Shown: in pieces, positions 12,554-25,748 of the stretch
Position numbering within the stretch: position 1 is the first letter of the stretch
Layout: every line of letters begins with the position of its first letter
Source of the DNA: Hepsetus odoe
Taxonomy: Eukaryota > Chordata > Actinopteri > Characiformes > Hepsetidae
DNA length: 64,000 bases
Assembly (NCBI GenBank): GCA_017165825.1
Contig: CM029374.1
Location: 4,419,486 to 4,483,485, forward strand
Direction: 5' to 3'
Made by a program: the position numbers and the translations under genes
Notes under the pieces: generated by a model
The model's input: only the letters and a program-made list of their open reading frames with translations
Told to the model about the DNA's origin: nothing
The model's database searches: none

Positions 12554-15207
12554 GATTACATGGCTTGAGGCTGCTTTTGAAGCATGTTTTATAAATACAG
12601 CACTGGATAAGTGGGCTGGACTTTCTCCCCAAGCCACCTTTACTGTGCTTCCCTATACTGCACACACTGCCCCCAGCAGAGAGAGGGACTGAAGAAAGAT
12701 TGGGATGAGCAGGCAGACCACAGAGAGATGGAGTGATCGAGGCTGGTCCTTCGTCGCTTGTCTTTGAGTAGAAGAAGCATTCGTCCCGTCACTCCTCATC
12801 TCTGTGCGTTCTGATTGATGAGCAGAGTTTTGCTCTGCCAAAATCAATTTGGCCAGCCCGCAGACATCTGCGGTAATCTCCACTGACATGAATGTAAACA
12901 GGTCTGCACTGGTGCACACTCTTGCTGGTGCAAGCAGTAATGCAAACAAACCAGCACGCAACTTTATGAAGGACCGTTCAGAGGAAGGCAAATTTGAGAG
13001 GACATTTTTAAATGACCGTTTTGCCACCCGTTTAAGCCGAGATAGGATGCAAGTAACTAATGCAAGTGTTTCCTGTGTGTGCTCCCGAAGACACCTTCGA
13101 GATGGTGTGCGAGGACGAGGACGCGAAGCTGGTCTTCAAGGTGAACTACCACTACATGTCGCAGGTGAAGAACGCGAGCGATGCGAACAGCGCGGCACGA
13201 GCGAGGCGACTGGCGCAGGAGGCCGTCACTCTCTCCACCTCGCTGCCCCTCTCCTCCTCCTCCAGCGTGTTCGTCCGCTGCGACGAAGAACGACTCGACA
13301 TCATGAAGGTAGGGCCCTCGCTCTAAGGTGCTAGGGGGCGAGAACTACATATGAAATGCTTCGTGCACAGGATATACTATCTATACTCCAAGCAAACAGC
13401 GCCCCGTTTCTGCCCCAGGGGTCGCTGAAACAACATTTTTTGCTCTTTGGTCTTTTGTGCCCCAGGGTTATCAAACCTCACTTCTCTGACCCAGGGATAG
13501 TACGTTCTCCATGTTTCTGCCCCAGAGTAATCAAATGGCTTTGTTTCTGCCCCAGCATTAAAAAAAAAAAAAAAACCCAACTCAGTCTGTTTCCTCAGAG
13601 TTGTTAAACCCCAAACTCTCTTATTTCATTTTTTATTCTAGTAACGATCTCATTATTTTTTACCCAAGGTTATCAGACACGTTCTGGGTATCTGCCTCTT
13701 TGGATATACAGCCTCCTATGCATTGGTTTGCATAGTTCCTATTTGAAACTAGTTGTTTTTCTTGCAAAATTCCTGTCTGTATTAGCAAACAGTTAACAAA
13801 TGAGCCTTTTAGAGCAAGATACACTGATCCACCATAACATTAAAACCACTTACAGGCAGTGTGAAGAATATCTTTCACATCACAATGTCGCCTGTCAAAG
13901 GGTGGGATATATTAAGCGGCAAGTGAACAGTCAGTTCTTAAGGTTAAAGCGTTGGAAGCAGGAAAAATGGGCAAGCATAAAGTTCCGAGCGCCTTGCCAG
14001 GGGACAGATTGTGATTGCTAAGTGACTGATTATCTCCAAAACGGCAGGTCTTTTTGAGGTGTTCCTGATATAGAGTGGAAAGTGCCTACCAAAAATGGTC
14101 CAGAGAAGGACCGCTGGGAACAGGGTCACGGGCGTCCAAGCCTCATTAATGTGCAGGGAGAGCAAGATCTGGCCTGGTCTGATGATTCCTTTGTCCTTTA
14201 ACATCATGTGGAAGGTCTGGGGTGCTTGATTCAATTAGCTGAGGATGAGATGGGACCAGGATGGGGGGGCGAGCTGACGAGGCATTGTGATGTTCGTGGC
14301 AATGTTCTGCTGGGAAACTTGAAACCTTAATAAGTCAGACACTATTGGATGTTGACCTTGTGACCTTGTAGCATCCCTGGGCTGCGGCTTCTGTCCAGCC
14401 ACATAGTATCGAACTCCCAGTGTCACTTAGTCCTTTTTTCCCTCACCGTGTACCTTCTGCTGTAAAATCGTGACACTAACACGGTTTGCCATAATTAGCA
14501 GCATTAATTTAATGTCAGTAGACACATTTTTCTCAAATATGCACGAACACACACTGTCCCACATACGTGTTCTCTTCTCGTCTTTGACATTTGAGGGTGC
14601 TTTTGACCCCGTCTGTGCCCAGCTTCATTCTGACCCTGTAAATGTCAGCGTGCTTGGCTGGTGGATGATCTATTATCATCCCTTCCTAAAGCAGCTGTCT
14701 GATGACCACGGGCAGTTCCACTCCGGACCCGTCTGGTAACTGAAACGGGGCAACACCTCTCTTTGTGATGGCTTTGGTGCATTTTAGTGTTTTTAGGCTC
14801 ATCCAGAGGTGCCCACTGAGCGTTCCGACACATTGGTGGGATAGCGGTGTGAAATCCCAGATGTATTTAAAGGTTTAAGGTGGTTTGGTCGGCTGCCGGT
14901 TTTTGATTTTGTTTGTTAAGGTAGGAAAATGGAGATGAACAAATCATTTCAACATGTGTTTTCATTCCTCTGCTCTCAGGGACCGTCATTAGCTCTCTTT
15001 CTTACTCTCCCCCCTTCTTCCTCTCTCTGTCAGCTGGCCTCTCTCCCTCCCGTCCTCTCTCTCGCTCTAGCTCTTTTTGCCTCTTCCCTCTACTTCCCTC
15101 AAAAAGTAGGGAAACCTTTCACTTGCCAAATTGCATCTTTGTGTAACGACCAACTGTACATTTCAATCATGCAGTCACAACGGTTATTAGTAGTAAAGTT
15201 CATCAGA

Positions 15208-15247
<40 letters not shown>

Positions 15248-15377
15248 GAGTGGTAAAAAGTGTTGGATTTGAATGCTCATGTCATAACAGTCTTACCGCC
15301 TGAGTGCAGTCTGGATGCCTGCAGCAAAGTGCAGCCGGCGCATCACTGGATGCCATTACAGTCCTTCTATCACTCAA

Positions 15378-15419
<42 letters not shown>

Positions 15420-17676
15420 CCCCCCTTACTGTCTCTATCTTGTGCTCCATCTCTTTCTCCTTTTTCTGTTTGTATTATTTATTTTTTTGACTTTCTCCCT
15501 GTAACTCTTACACACCACGCCTCTCATACTTTTTTCAATCTCATTCATTTACGCTCGCTCTCTATTTCTCTCGTTTTTCCATCTCTCCTCCATTTTCTGT
15601 GGCCTTTTCTCACACGTTCTCGCAGGAGATGTAGAGTAATTAAAGTGGGGGTGGGGGGGGTTAAACATGAACGCAAGTCAAAATCCCAGTAGTGCTGAGG
15701 CAGCAGTTTACCTGAACAGTCTAGTACAATTCCCACGAAACTGCCAGGAGCCGATGCCCTTCTAAGAGTACTGAAGAAAGTGTACCGTTGTCCGTTTCTG
15801 CGTCAGAAATGCAAGTGAATTATATGAAGCCTGAAAAGAAGCTCTGTGTCTACCAGTATCTGCGCATCTTACCCTATATCTAGTTTTTGCTCTTTGATTG
15901 TCTCTATATGTTCTCACTTTCTCTTCCTGCCCAGTCTTCTCTGTGAAGCTCTTTCCCCTCTTTCCTTCTCTCTCCCTGTTCGTTTTGTTGTTCTCTGTGC
16001 GCTGCCTTGTTCTAAGACTGTAGGAGTACAAGAAAGAGCCTCTGTTGGAGCATCAAGCCAAACACACAGCTGCTCTCAGCAGATGCTCACATGCTGGGTT
16101 TAATGTCCAGAATCTCTCACAGACGCAGCGTGCTAGAGATAAGCTCGGATATCTGTGTTTGGGTGAAGTACCACCCCTCCCCTTAATCAAAGGAGAGTGT
16201 AAGCGCAGGAGAGGGACAGCCTACTGTTCCCGGGTGACCGAGGAATCGGAGGCACGTGCAGTCTGCCTGTCTCGCTGCATTTCCTACAAATACAAATGCA
16301 CGTGCATTTATCGATCATTGAACAAATGGTGCGTTAAGCCTTTCGGAAGTGGTCAGTCGGTCAAAGCGATCTGACTGTACAGGATACACCGATTAGGTTC
16401 CACTTACTGCAGGTTGTAATTGGCTGGTCTTATTTGAAACATGCAGCCGATGCTTCCTCCTCTATCCGAGGGGCAAGAAAAGATGTACTCAGTTTTCAGG
16501 AGACGTCTGATGATTTTAGTGCACCGAGACAGAGCCATTACGCCATGCGTGGGTCATCTGAGAGAAAGCAGAAATACGGCAGCAACCACTTAAAACCAAA
16601 AGAAATTACAGCCCGAGAAATGGAATTTATTTCTCCTGAGTATTCTGCCCAGTGCCGGGCAATATATCATCCATACTGGTGCGCTGTTACTAATTGTGTA
16701 CAGTTTTTACCAACCAGTGCGTTCCAAATGAAAGAGCTTTTGCTTCAATGAATGCATGTAGCGTTATTAACTGGTGTATTGAATTTTTTAATTACATTTT
16801 TTTTTCTTTCTTCTTCTTCTTCTTTTTTAATCAGGCAGGCACATATGGGTTATTTGCCAGTTGATCCAAAATCCCATTTTGGCTGATTGAGAGAGAAACT
16901 TTTTTTGGTCTTTTAACCAAAGCTGTGTCATTTTAATTATTTATTATTATTATTAGCTAAATAAGTCATGTGTAGTTATGAAAAGACATTGTGGTACAGC
17001 AACAGTCAAATGCTGGCTGAGCTCGTTCACCTGATCCTACGACTGCATATCAATTAAGTGAAAGTGACTATTTGTTGTTGTGAAACACAGCACACAAAAT
17101 GCATCTTCTGTATTTATCCCACACACACACACACCGTGCAGCTAGGGAAAGCCATATCCAGCACCCAGCGAGCAGTGATTGGGATATTACCTTGCTCAAG
17201 GGTACCTCAGGGCAACCTAATGGTCTGGGACTCAAAACCACATCTTTTTCCAATCCTTGGGCCTGGTCCCTAAACACTAGACCACTGCTGGAAGTTTGCT
17301 GCTTTTGATCTCGGTCCAGATTTTGATCACACACCACTATGGGGCAGTGGTGGCCTAGCGGTTAGGGCGTTAGCCGCATGATCGGAGGTTCGGGGGTTCA
17401 AACCCCTTCCCAATAGGTTGCCCTGAGGTACCCTTGAGCAAGGTACCGTCCCCATCACTGCTCCCCGGGCGCTTTCAATAGCTGCCCACTGCTGCACGGG
17501 TTTGAGTGTGCATGGGTAAAATGCAGAGGTCCAATTTCGTTGTGGTTCATGTGTGCTGTGCCGTGACCTCGCAATGACAAGGGTAGTCACTTTCACTTTC
17601 ACTTCCAGTTTAGTTATTTTATGCACATCCAACAGCAGGAAGGAATGCTGGTCTTATGTTAAAGCTAAACAGCAAA

Positions 17677-17730
<54 letters not shown>

Positions 17731-20700
17731 GTGTTGATAACGGGGCCAGCAGACACACCCTATGCTAACGGCTGTTTTGAGTTTGACGTGTATTTCCCGC
17801 AAGACTATCCCAACTCCCCGCCTCTGGTCAACCTGGAGACCACGGGCGGCCACAGCGTCCGTTTCAACCCAAACCTTTATAACGACGGCAAGGTGAGCTC
17901 CCCCCGTTTGCTTATTCGATTTTGTGCTGGAGCCACGGGCCGATGTCGAACATACTAAAACATCTAGAAAAATAAACCGTCTAGCCTGGCTAGGTCAGGA
18001 CATTGGATTTCTTTAGCAGAGCTGTTTCTTTAGCTCATGTGATTAGAGGTGGGCCTCTCTGCACCCCCATTCTCCTCCTCTGCTTTAGTCCTTTTGCTGT
18101 CACTGTCTCACTCTCCTGGTGTGTTTCTCAGGTGTGTTTAAGCATTCTCAACACCTGGCACGGGCGGCCAGAGGAGAAGTGGAATCCCCAGACCTCCAGC
18201 TTTTTACAGGTCAGTCTCTTTATTAATATTGCATCTGTCTTGGCTTTCCACATCTTTTCCTCCCTGCAGGTACCTGTTACAGTGCAGAGACATTGTTGAA
18301 AATGTGGATCTCTAGCTTTCATTCATTAAGTTGTCTTTATTATTTGTCTGGAACATGATTAAGCGAAAACAGCAAAGCAGGATCAAGATTTCTAAGCTTT
18401 CACACCCACAAAGTAAAACCTCACGTTAAAGTGTCTTTCTTAAAAACTTGGAATCCCCTTCCTGCACACACCCCTTTAATACACTCTCAGCATCAAGTTA
18501 GCATTCCTCGCACTCTCCCTTCTCTTAATCGGGCTCTCATCCTCCCTCTCGTTCACTCTCGCTCGCTCTCTCTCACTTGCTCTCTCTTTGTCCCTCTTTT
18601 CCCCCTCTTGCTTTCTCTAATATTGATTTGTGTACATACGTTCTACTGTCCTCCTGCCACTCCCCATGGGCTTTGTCCTGTAGTTCTGCCAGCAGTTCAT
18701 AGAGATGTCTCCATTGATTACCACTCCAGTTAGTGTCCAGCCAGCCTAATCGATACATGGAAATCATCCACTGGACAGGACAGGACATGGCCTTAAGGTC
18801 ATAGAGAAAGAGGCAGAGCGATCTCCAGCTCAAACACTTCAGTCGTTTACCATCATGTGTATTTAGCAGCGAAACTGAACTTGGTCAAGGTCTGTTTTCC
18901 TCAAGGAGCTTTGGCTGCTTAGAGTTGAGCTAGTCTCATCAGTTTTATTGATTGAATTCAATACTTGCAGCAGGAACCCTGACACATTTAAGCCTTTGAT
19001 CATCGCGAGTAATCCAGTTTTTTTTTTTTTTGACAGGAACCGATTGAGCTTTTCTGAATTAGCGTTCAAGTAATCGACCCAAATCAGGGAATTTACTGAG
19101 GAAGAACTCTGGTGTCAATCTCTTTCGGTTCTATTTTCAAAATGGATAATTTTGAAAAATTCTCCTTAAAGACATTTAAAGGGGTTTGATATTGAATAAT
19201 AGTGTCCAGTGTCTTGCATTATCCTGCTCTTCCTGTTTTGTATTCCATTAGTATTTACCCCATCTGTCTCTCCCTCTGTCTCCGCGTGTAGGTGCTGGTG
19301 TCAGTGCAGTCACTGATCTTGGTGGCCGAGCCGTACTTTAATGAGCCGGGTTATGAGCGCTCACGCGGCACACCCAGCGGCACCCAGAGCTCCAGGGAGT
19401 ACGACGGAAACATCCGGCAAGCCACTGTCAAATGGGCAATGCTGGAGCAGATCCGTAACCCTTCGCCCTGTTTTAAAGAGGTACATACACACCAACGCCC
19501 CGTCACACTTGCTCGAACACAGTTCTGCTAGGTTTTAGCATTTTCCTCCGATACCGATATCATACTTCAGCTAAGAAACGTCTGCACCATGGCCCGTTCC
19601 TCACTGGTTAGCAAAATTTACTAACAAGAAATGCAAGGTTATACCTTAATGGTTGTTATGAAAGGAAGAAATGGACAAACCTGGTCAAATTTCAGACTTA
19701 AGGGTGTGTTCCTTCAGGGTACGAGGTAGAATTGGTATAAAGCCTCGTGCCTTCAGTGCTAGAAGATGGAAGCCGATTTCAGCCACTGAAATGTTTTGGC
19801 TGATTCCATATATTACTATAGAGGTTAAACTGTTACTTTAAAGAGTTTACAGTTTAGAGTCACATTAACTCAATGGTTATACTTGTGTCCTTTTTCTGCA
19901 GTTCTGCTCTTTAAACTGTTCTCCTTTGAAAGCATTTCACATTTATATACATGCAATCACCTAACCTGACCCTTCCAGCATTCAAACTTGATGCTCACAC
20001 ACACACACACACACTCAAGTACCATCAAATATTCAGGTGTATCGAAGTTCATCCAGTCCCGTCTCACTTGCCTTGTCAGGTGTGAGCGAACGTCACGGGT
20101 GTTGGGAAATAAAATCTCTGACACACTCGTACTCACGTCTACCCGGCAGTAACCAGAGTAAATGTTCCTGTCTCTGTCCAAGTCCCATCTGCCTCTGCCC
20201 GAATTTCAGAAGAGCGGTTTATTCGCCTGTGCCGTAGTCAACTTTTTACCTCTCTTTTTCTCCTTGACCCACACTCTATCAATTTGTCTTTTCCCCCCCT
20301 CCCATCTTATTTTCATTTCCTCACGCCCTTGACACAACCCACAGCATCAGATAGCCATCACTCACCTTTCCCTAGAAACAGACAGTATTAGGAGAGGGGA
20401 AAAAACAGCGAAGTAGAAGGGGATGGGGTTGGGTGAGAGGGAGAAACTCGCTGCAGAACGTTGGTAAGAACGTAAGTATCGAGTTGTTGAACAACAGGAT
20501 ATGGATTTTGTGTTCGCTGCTTGAGGCTACCAACATTGCGTTTGTGTGCAGGCATGCATTCATTTTTAATTGACGAGTATTTTTTGGTAGCGATGCAATG
20601 ACTAGGAAATACAGATTCCTCTTTTCAGATGTTTCATCTGTGATAGATAGATGGATGGATGGATAGACAGAAAGGTACAACCATAGGAGCAAAGAATCGC

Positions 20701-23700
20701 CTCTAAGAACTAGAAATGGGATTTATTTCTTTGGAAGCAATCCGAGTCATAACAGCCAGACCACAGAAGTTAGGGTGATTCGTTTGCCGCATGGGGAAGT
20801 ACTTTTGTGTGGGAACGGGTGCACCCTATACCCCCTCGATCATTGTGCAATCTCGATTCAGCCTCAACAACGTGGGCACCGTCCCTCGTTAGCCCTGCAG
20901 GGAAAGAGACTGGCACAGCTGAGCCGAGCGTTTGCCCGCCGTCGCTCGTTAATCCCCCGCCATGTCCTTCCTTGCCACCTTCTTCAGCGGGCGCTCCCGA
21001 CAAGGGCACTTGTCCTCAGAGCCGTCTCCTGAGGACGTGCGGCTAATAAGGAGTTCTCACTGTCTGCATCGGAGCGTGCCATCCCGGAGTGGATTGCGAA
21101 TCCGCATGGCACATCGTATCCATGCCAACGTGGGAGGACAGTAATAAGAGTGATATATTATCTTTGTGCCATCCAGAGGGCACATTAAATCTAGTGCTCT
21201 CACCGTTGCTATGCCAACCCCAGCCTTGGTCTGGAATAGCTGAGCTCCAGTGCCATCGTGGGCTGGCAAAGACGGCAGGGCTCACGGGCGTAATGAAAAG
21301 AATTAAAGGTACCAGAAGGAGTATTTTTAGTGTTTTGGCTCATAAGCGAGTATTACCAGCCTGCTGCTAATGACAAAGACTGGCTGTCAAGGAACGAGAC
21401 ATGTAGGTTCAGTGTAATGTCAGAAAGTTCTCCCAAGCTGTGACTTTTTGGTGTCGTTTCAAATCCGGAAGCTCGTTTTAGACTTTAATTACATGCGAGG
21501 GTTCCACTGTGAAACAGTTAGAGATTTCTTGGATAAGTCAAATCCCTGCTGTAATCTACTCGGAGCGAGATTGTTGTAGCCAAGAAAAAGTGTGTTAAGA
21601 GTGATCAGTAGGTGATCTCTCTTAAACCTGTCAACACTCACATTAGACTTTAACTGGAATTTTCTCCAGGGCCGGGTCAAACGGGGCTAATCTTGGAGTG
21701 AACAGCTAGCTGTGGTTGCTATGTCGTTTCTTTTTGATGAGCATGTTGAGCTTAACCTTAATTTCCTTCAAAAGGAAACTCAGAGGGAAGAGCTTTTTTG
21801 TTTTCTGTCTCTGAGATTTGCAAGACTTTCCTGTGCATTTGCTTTGTTGTGTTACTGTTAAACGCACACGTCGTTTAAGCGCTCATTTTCTTTACCTTTG
21901 TTTTAATCGTGTATGGCAAGTTTCACAACGCATTATCTGGTTGAACAGTCCATGTGTGGAAGCGAAGCTTTGTCATGATGTGAGTAAAGAGCCTTCAGAT
22001 ACGTTCACCTATTTCACAGCAGTTTAGCCCTGTCCAGTCTGCATAAAGTTAACAGGAAGGAATTTTTAAGTCAAGATTACTTTATAATTTTACCATATAA
22101 AGGGGGTAGCTTCTTAGGACAGGGTCATTACATGTCTTGGACATAATAAAAAACAAACTGTTAATCAAGACCCTTCTTTTAAATATCTTTAACACAAATG
22201 TGAATCACATAATTGATTTTGTAGTTCGTAATTACATTTATTTTAAACTTTGATTTGCACTTCTGGGAAAATATCTGGGGCAGCAGCGGTCTAGTGGTTA
22301 GGGATTAGGCCCCAGGGTCAGAAGGTCATGGGCTTGAATCGCTTACCAGTATGTTGCCCTGAGTTACCCTGAGCAAGGTACCCTCCCCATCACTGCTCCC
22401 TGGTTGGTATTAATAGCTGCCCCCTGCTGCACGGTGTGTGTGGGCGAAAAGCAGAGTTGGCGTTTTGTTGTTTCACTGTGTGCCGTGTTTCACAATGACA
22501 CACAGTCATTTTCACTTCGCTTCATAATTGACCTTTGTTTTCTACTCAACTGCCCATCAGATTCAAATCACAAAACGTGTTATTCTGTTGTTCCGAAATG
22601 ATTGATTGATTGTTCAGAATGTGCGGAATTTCTCAATTTTTTTTGTAATGAAACGACAAGTCAGAAATAATTAACGTAGCGTTTCGACATGTTTCTCATT
22701 GCCATCTAAAGGTTAAACTCTCAGACTGATTACGTTCATCTGACCTGGATCACCACTAGCGGTACTGTGGTATTTCCCTCTCGCCAAGTCCACGAAGAGA
22801 CGAAGTGAATGAGGTTTAGAACGGCAGCCTATAGGTTTCAGTCTGGAAATCTGCATTCAGGTGCTGTTCTCTGCGTTTAGCATCTTGGAGGTGGAGCGGG
22901 AGGAACCTGCTGTGACGTCAGTTGGCATCAGGGATATGGAACATGGGTTTATCAGACAGACACGAGCGCAGCAGAATTAGAAATAGCCTCAGCCTCACTT
23001 TGCTGCACATGCACGTACCCACGCTCGTTGTTTAATAAAGAATCTTAGCCCGACACACCCTTGCTGATGTAAGAAATGCGATTGACAGCAGACCACAGAG
23101 GCATCCGAGCTCTGAATCTCCCTCTAACGCGCTCGCACGCAGAGTAATAAACAGCGAGGTGTTGACGTCATAGTGGGGAGTGAAACGGCCAGATAGCTCC
23201 TGAGCTGAGAAGGACACATCTCTTACTCTCTCGTACACGAGTGAAATTCAATTAAGTGGACGTTTTGATCCGTTAAAACACAGGTACGCCATGCTTCTGT
23301 GCAGTTGAAAGCACGCTAAAGATAAAATGTCATTGATGGAATAAGCTAATGCTGAAATCGACTATAAATTAATTCTCAGATCTTCACGGCTCCCAAATTC
23401 CCCACCCCAGCTTTGACCTTTCTATGCCCCCATCGTTCAGCCTTCGCCAGCGCAGGTTTCTGTTTGGTGACACAACTGACTTGGCGGATCGTGTCCTCCT
23501 TCTTCCATCATTTTGAGCTGTTGGACTGTTTGAAAAAAGATGGCAACTCTTCATATGATCCAGCCAAAGCACATGTTTGGCTTCGCCCTCTCGGTAGCAC
23601 TACGTAATGGGGAGGGTCAGATAAACATCCCCCTTCGGAAATCATCAGAACGTTTTACAAAAGCTTAACCTGGTCGTCATGAAGCATACCGCTTGTTCCT

Positions 23701-25485
23701 GTATGATCACTTATTTTGGAGTGAAATTAGAACGAGCGTAGTGGAAGGAGAGTGAAAGTGAAAGTGACTGTCATCATGGAAACTCAGCACAGCACACAGT
23801 GAATCTCAGTGAAGTGCAGCTTCTGCATTTAACCCAAACATTGTTGGCGTAGCAGTCCAGAGAGCCAGTGGAGAGATTATTGGCTGCCTCCCCCCCCCCC
23901 CCCCGAAACCCTGTTGATGTAATCAGGAATCCTCCACAGGCAGGAAAAATTCATTACATTTGGGACGATTCCAGGAAAAAAGACAAAATTTGATCTTTTA
24001 CGTGATCTAATGAAACGAGCGGCATGAAGTAGCATGGTTTAAAAGGTCAGTTTCCTGGTCTCGTATCGATGGAGTTTGTGTACATAATGGACTATAAAGT
24101 CAGTAAGCATGAAGAGACCCGGCTGGCTTCGTCAGTATGTTTCTCAGTGGTGCTGGACGGCTCTACGCAAACGACATTCACATTTCCTTAACACTTCCTG
24201 CTGTAATATGAGTGCCCATGCTTGCATTCATTCCTACAGAACCAGCACAGCTCCGAAGAGCATTGCTGGTGCTGGAAATATTAAGATGCGTCCTGCCTGC
24301 CCACCTGGGCTTGAGAGACATGTGGAAAGAAAAAGAGGGAAAAAGCTGAGAGCAAGAGGGGAAGCCATATGACCTGCATTTCGCTTCTCTGTCACAGCAA
24401 CTGTGCTTCCATACAGCGTTCAGATCCCTGAGCCAGCAAGCATCACGATACAGCCACCCAGGTTTCTATAGCAACACTGGCAAGGCCATCGATCACACAA
24501 GCGCACCCTCTCCTCATCCTCCCCGATGCATAATCGCAGCCGCTGCTTGTATTTTTAAGTCGCGGACTAATAGGAAGTCATCGAATTGCATGTAATTATA
24601 TATGTATCATCAAATCGTAATTCAAAATAGCTGCACGTTTATGGGTTTTGTCTCTTTAGTGCTGCAGAAACGGGGGGGAACAGCTGAAGCCATTTCCTTC
24701 AGGAATAAAAATACACTTCCCCTTAAACATTGCACGGATCAGTAGGAATGCACTAAAAGCACAGTCTTAGCACAGAATATCTAATATTTTCAAATATTTT
24801 GCCAAACACTAAATTATTTATTTATTTATTTTCGGAGTATGTAGTTTACTAGCAATCCGGTTTAGGATCAAAATGAATACAATTATTGAACTTGCATTAG
24901 TCTTTTAAAAGGTTTAAAAACACTTTCCTGAAGGGTCACATTCATAAAACAACATAACTGGGTGAAATGACTTCAAGGAAGACCAGAGCAGTTCTTGGCC
25001 TGTTGTTGGATTAAGCCTTTCGGAAACGCTGTCGATCTGTCAGTTGAAAGGCTTATAGAGGCGTCTTGTGAAGTGAAAGTGACTAATGTGTCATTGTGAA
25101 ACACGGCACACAGTGGACCATAACAAAACACAGCCCCTGCATTTAACCCACACCGTGCAGCAGGGAGCAGCTATTGAAGGCGCCCAAGGAGCAGTGACGG
25201 GGGTGGTACCTTCCTACCTCAGGGCAACCCGCTGGTCTGGGATTCGAACCCACGACTTTCCGGTCGGGGGGCCAACTCCTTAAACGCTAGACCACCGCTG
25301 CCCCACATTATTTATGCTTATCCCTAAAGGTTTTGACATTTCTTGCTATTGAACTATAAGGTTAATCACATTTTATCATATTACATTCATGTTTCATCAG
25401 ATAGTTTAAGATATTTATCTGCAACACATTTGTTTTGATGTAGTTGATGAAGGAAGGTCTTTGGAGAACAAATTTAGAGGACATT

Positions 25486-25534
<49 letters not shown>

Positions 25535-25704
25535 GCCAGCAGATTGAGACTGTTTGAAGCAAACCGTTGAGAGAAAGATTGAAACTAAAGGGAGTGAGTA
25601 GAATGAATGAACGAAATTCAGAGAAACTAAGTAAAGATAGCAAGATGGAAAGAAAGATGTGGTGATTCAGCCTTTGCCCTGGGACATGGAGTACTCTCTT
25701 TGAT

Positions 25705-25748
<44 letters not shown>

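Larger units (their letters stand above)
13309..17730. other. birc6 intron (4.4 kb)
   Basis: It contains a cluster of CCCCAG-bearing imperfect repeats (13405-13565), a Tc1-like remnant (13819-14222), GT and CT microsatellites (15211-15245, 15381-15417), and two family A SINEs in head-to-head orientation (17058-17291 and 17341-17605). It ends in a (TC)24 run that forms the next acceptor tract. No coding sequence was seen. Confidence 0.75.

Noticed and set aside
12405..12692. Val/Cys, Thr/His open frames across the GT run
   Set aside because: Pure microsatellite artefacts; similar frames at 15200, 25500, 34150, 38060 and 50560 were dropped for the same reason.
12849..13334. 161-codon + frame covering birc6 exon d
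   Set aside because: It reads the exon in a non-coding frame; the conserved BIRC6 peptide is in the frame starting DTFEMV at 13091.
17341..17420. tRNA-like box A and box B sequences at SINE heads (also at 22277, 25240, 38580, 48690)
   Set aside because: Each continues into a SINE body and tail and lacks a cloverleaf with paired acceptor stem; they are retroposon promoters, not tRNA genes.
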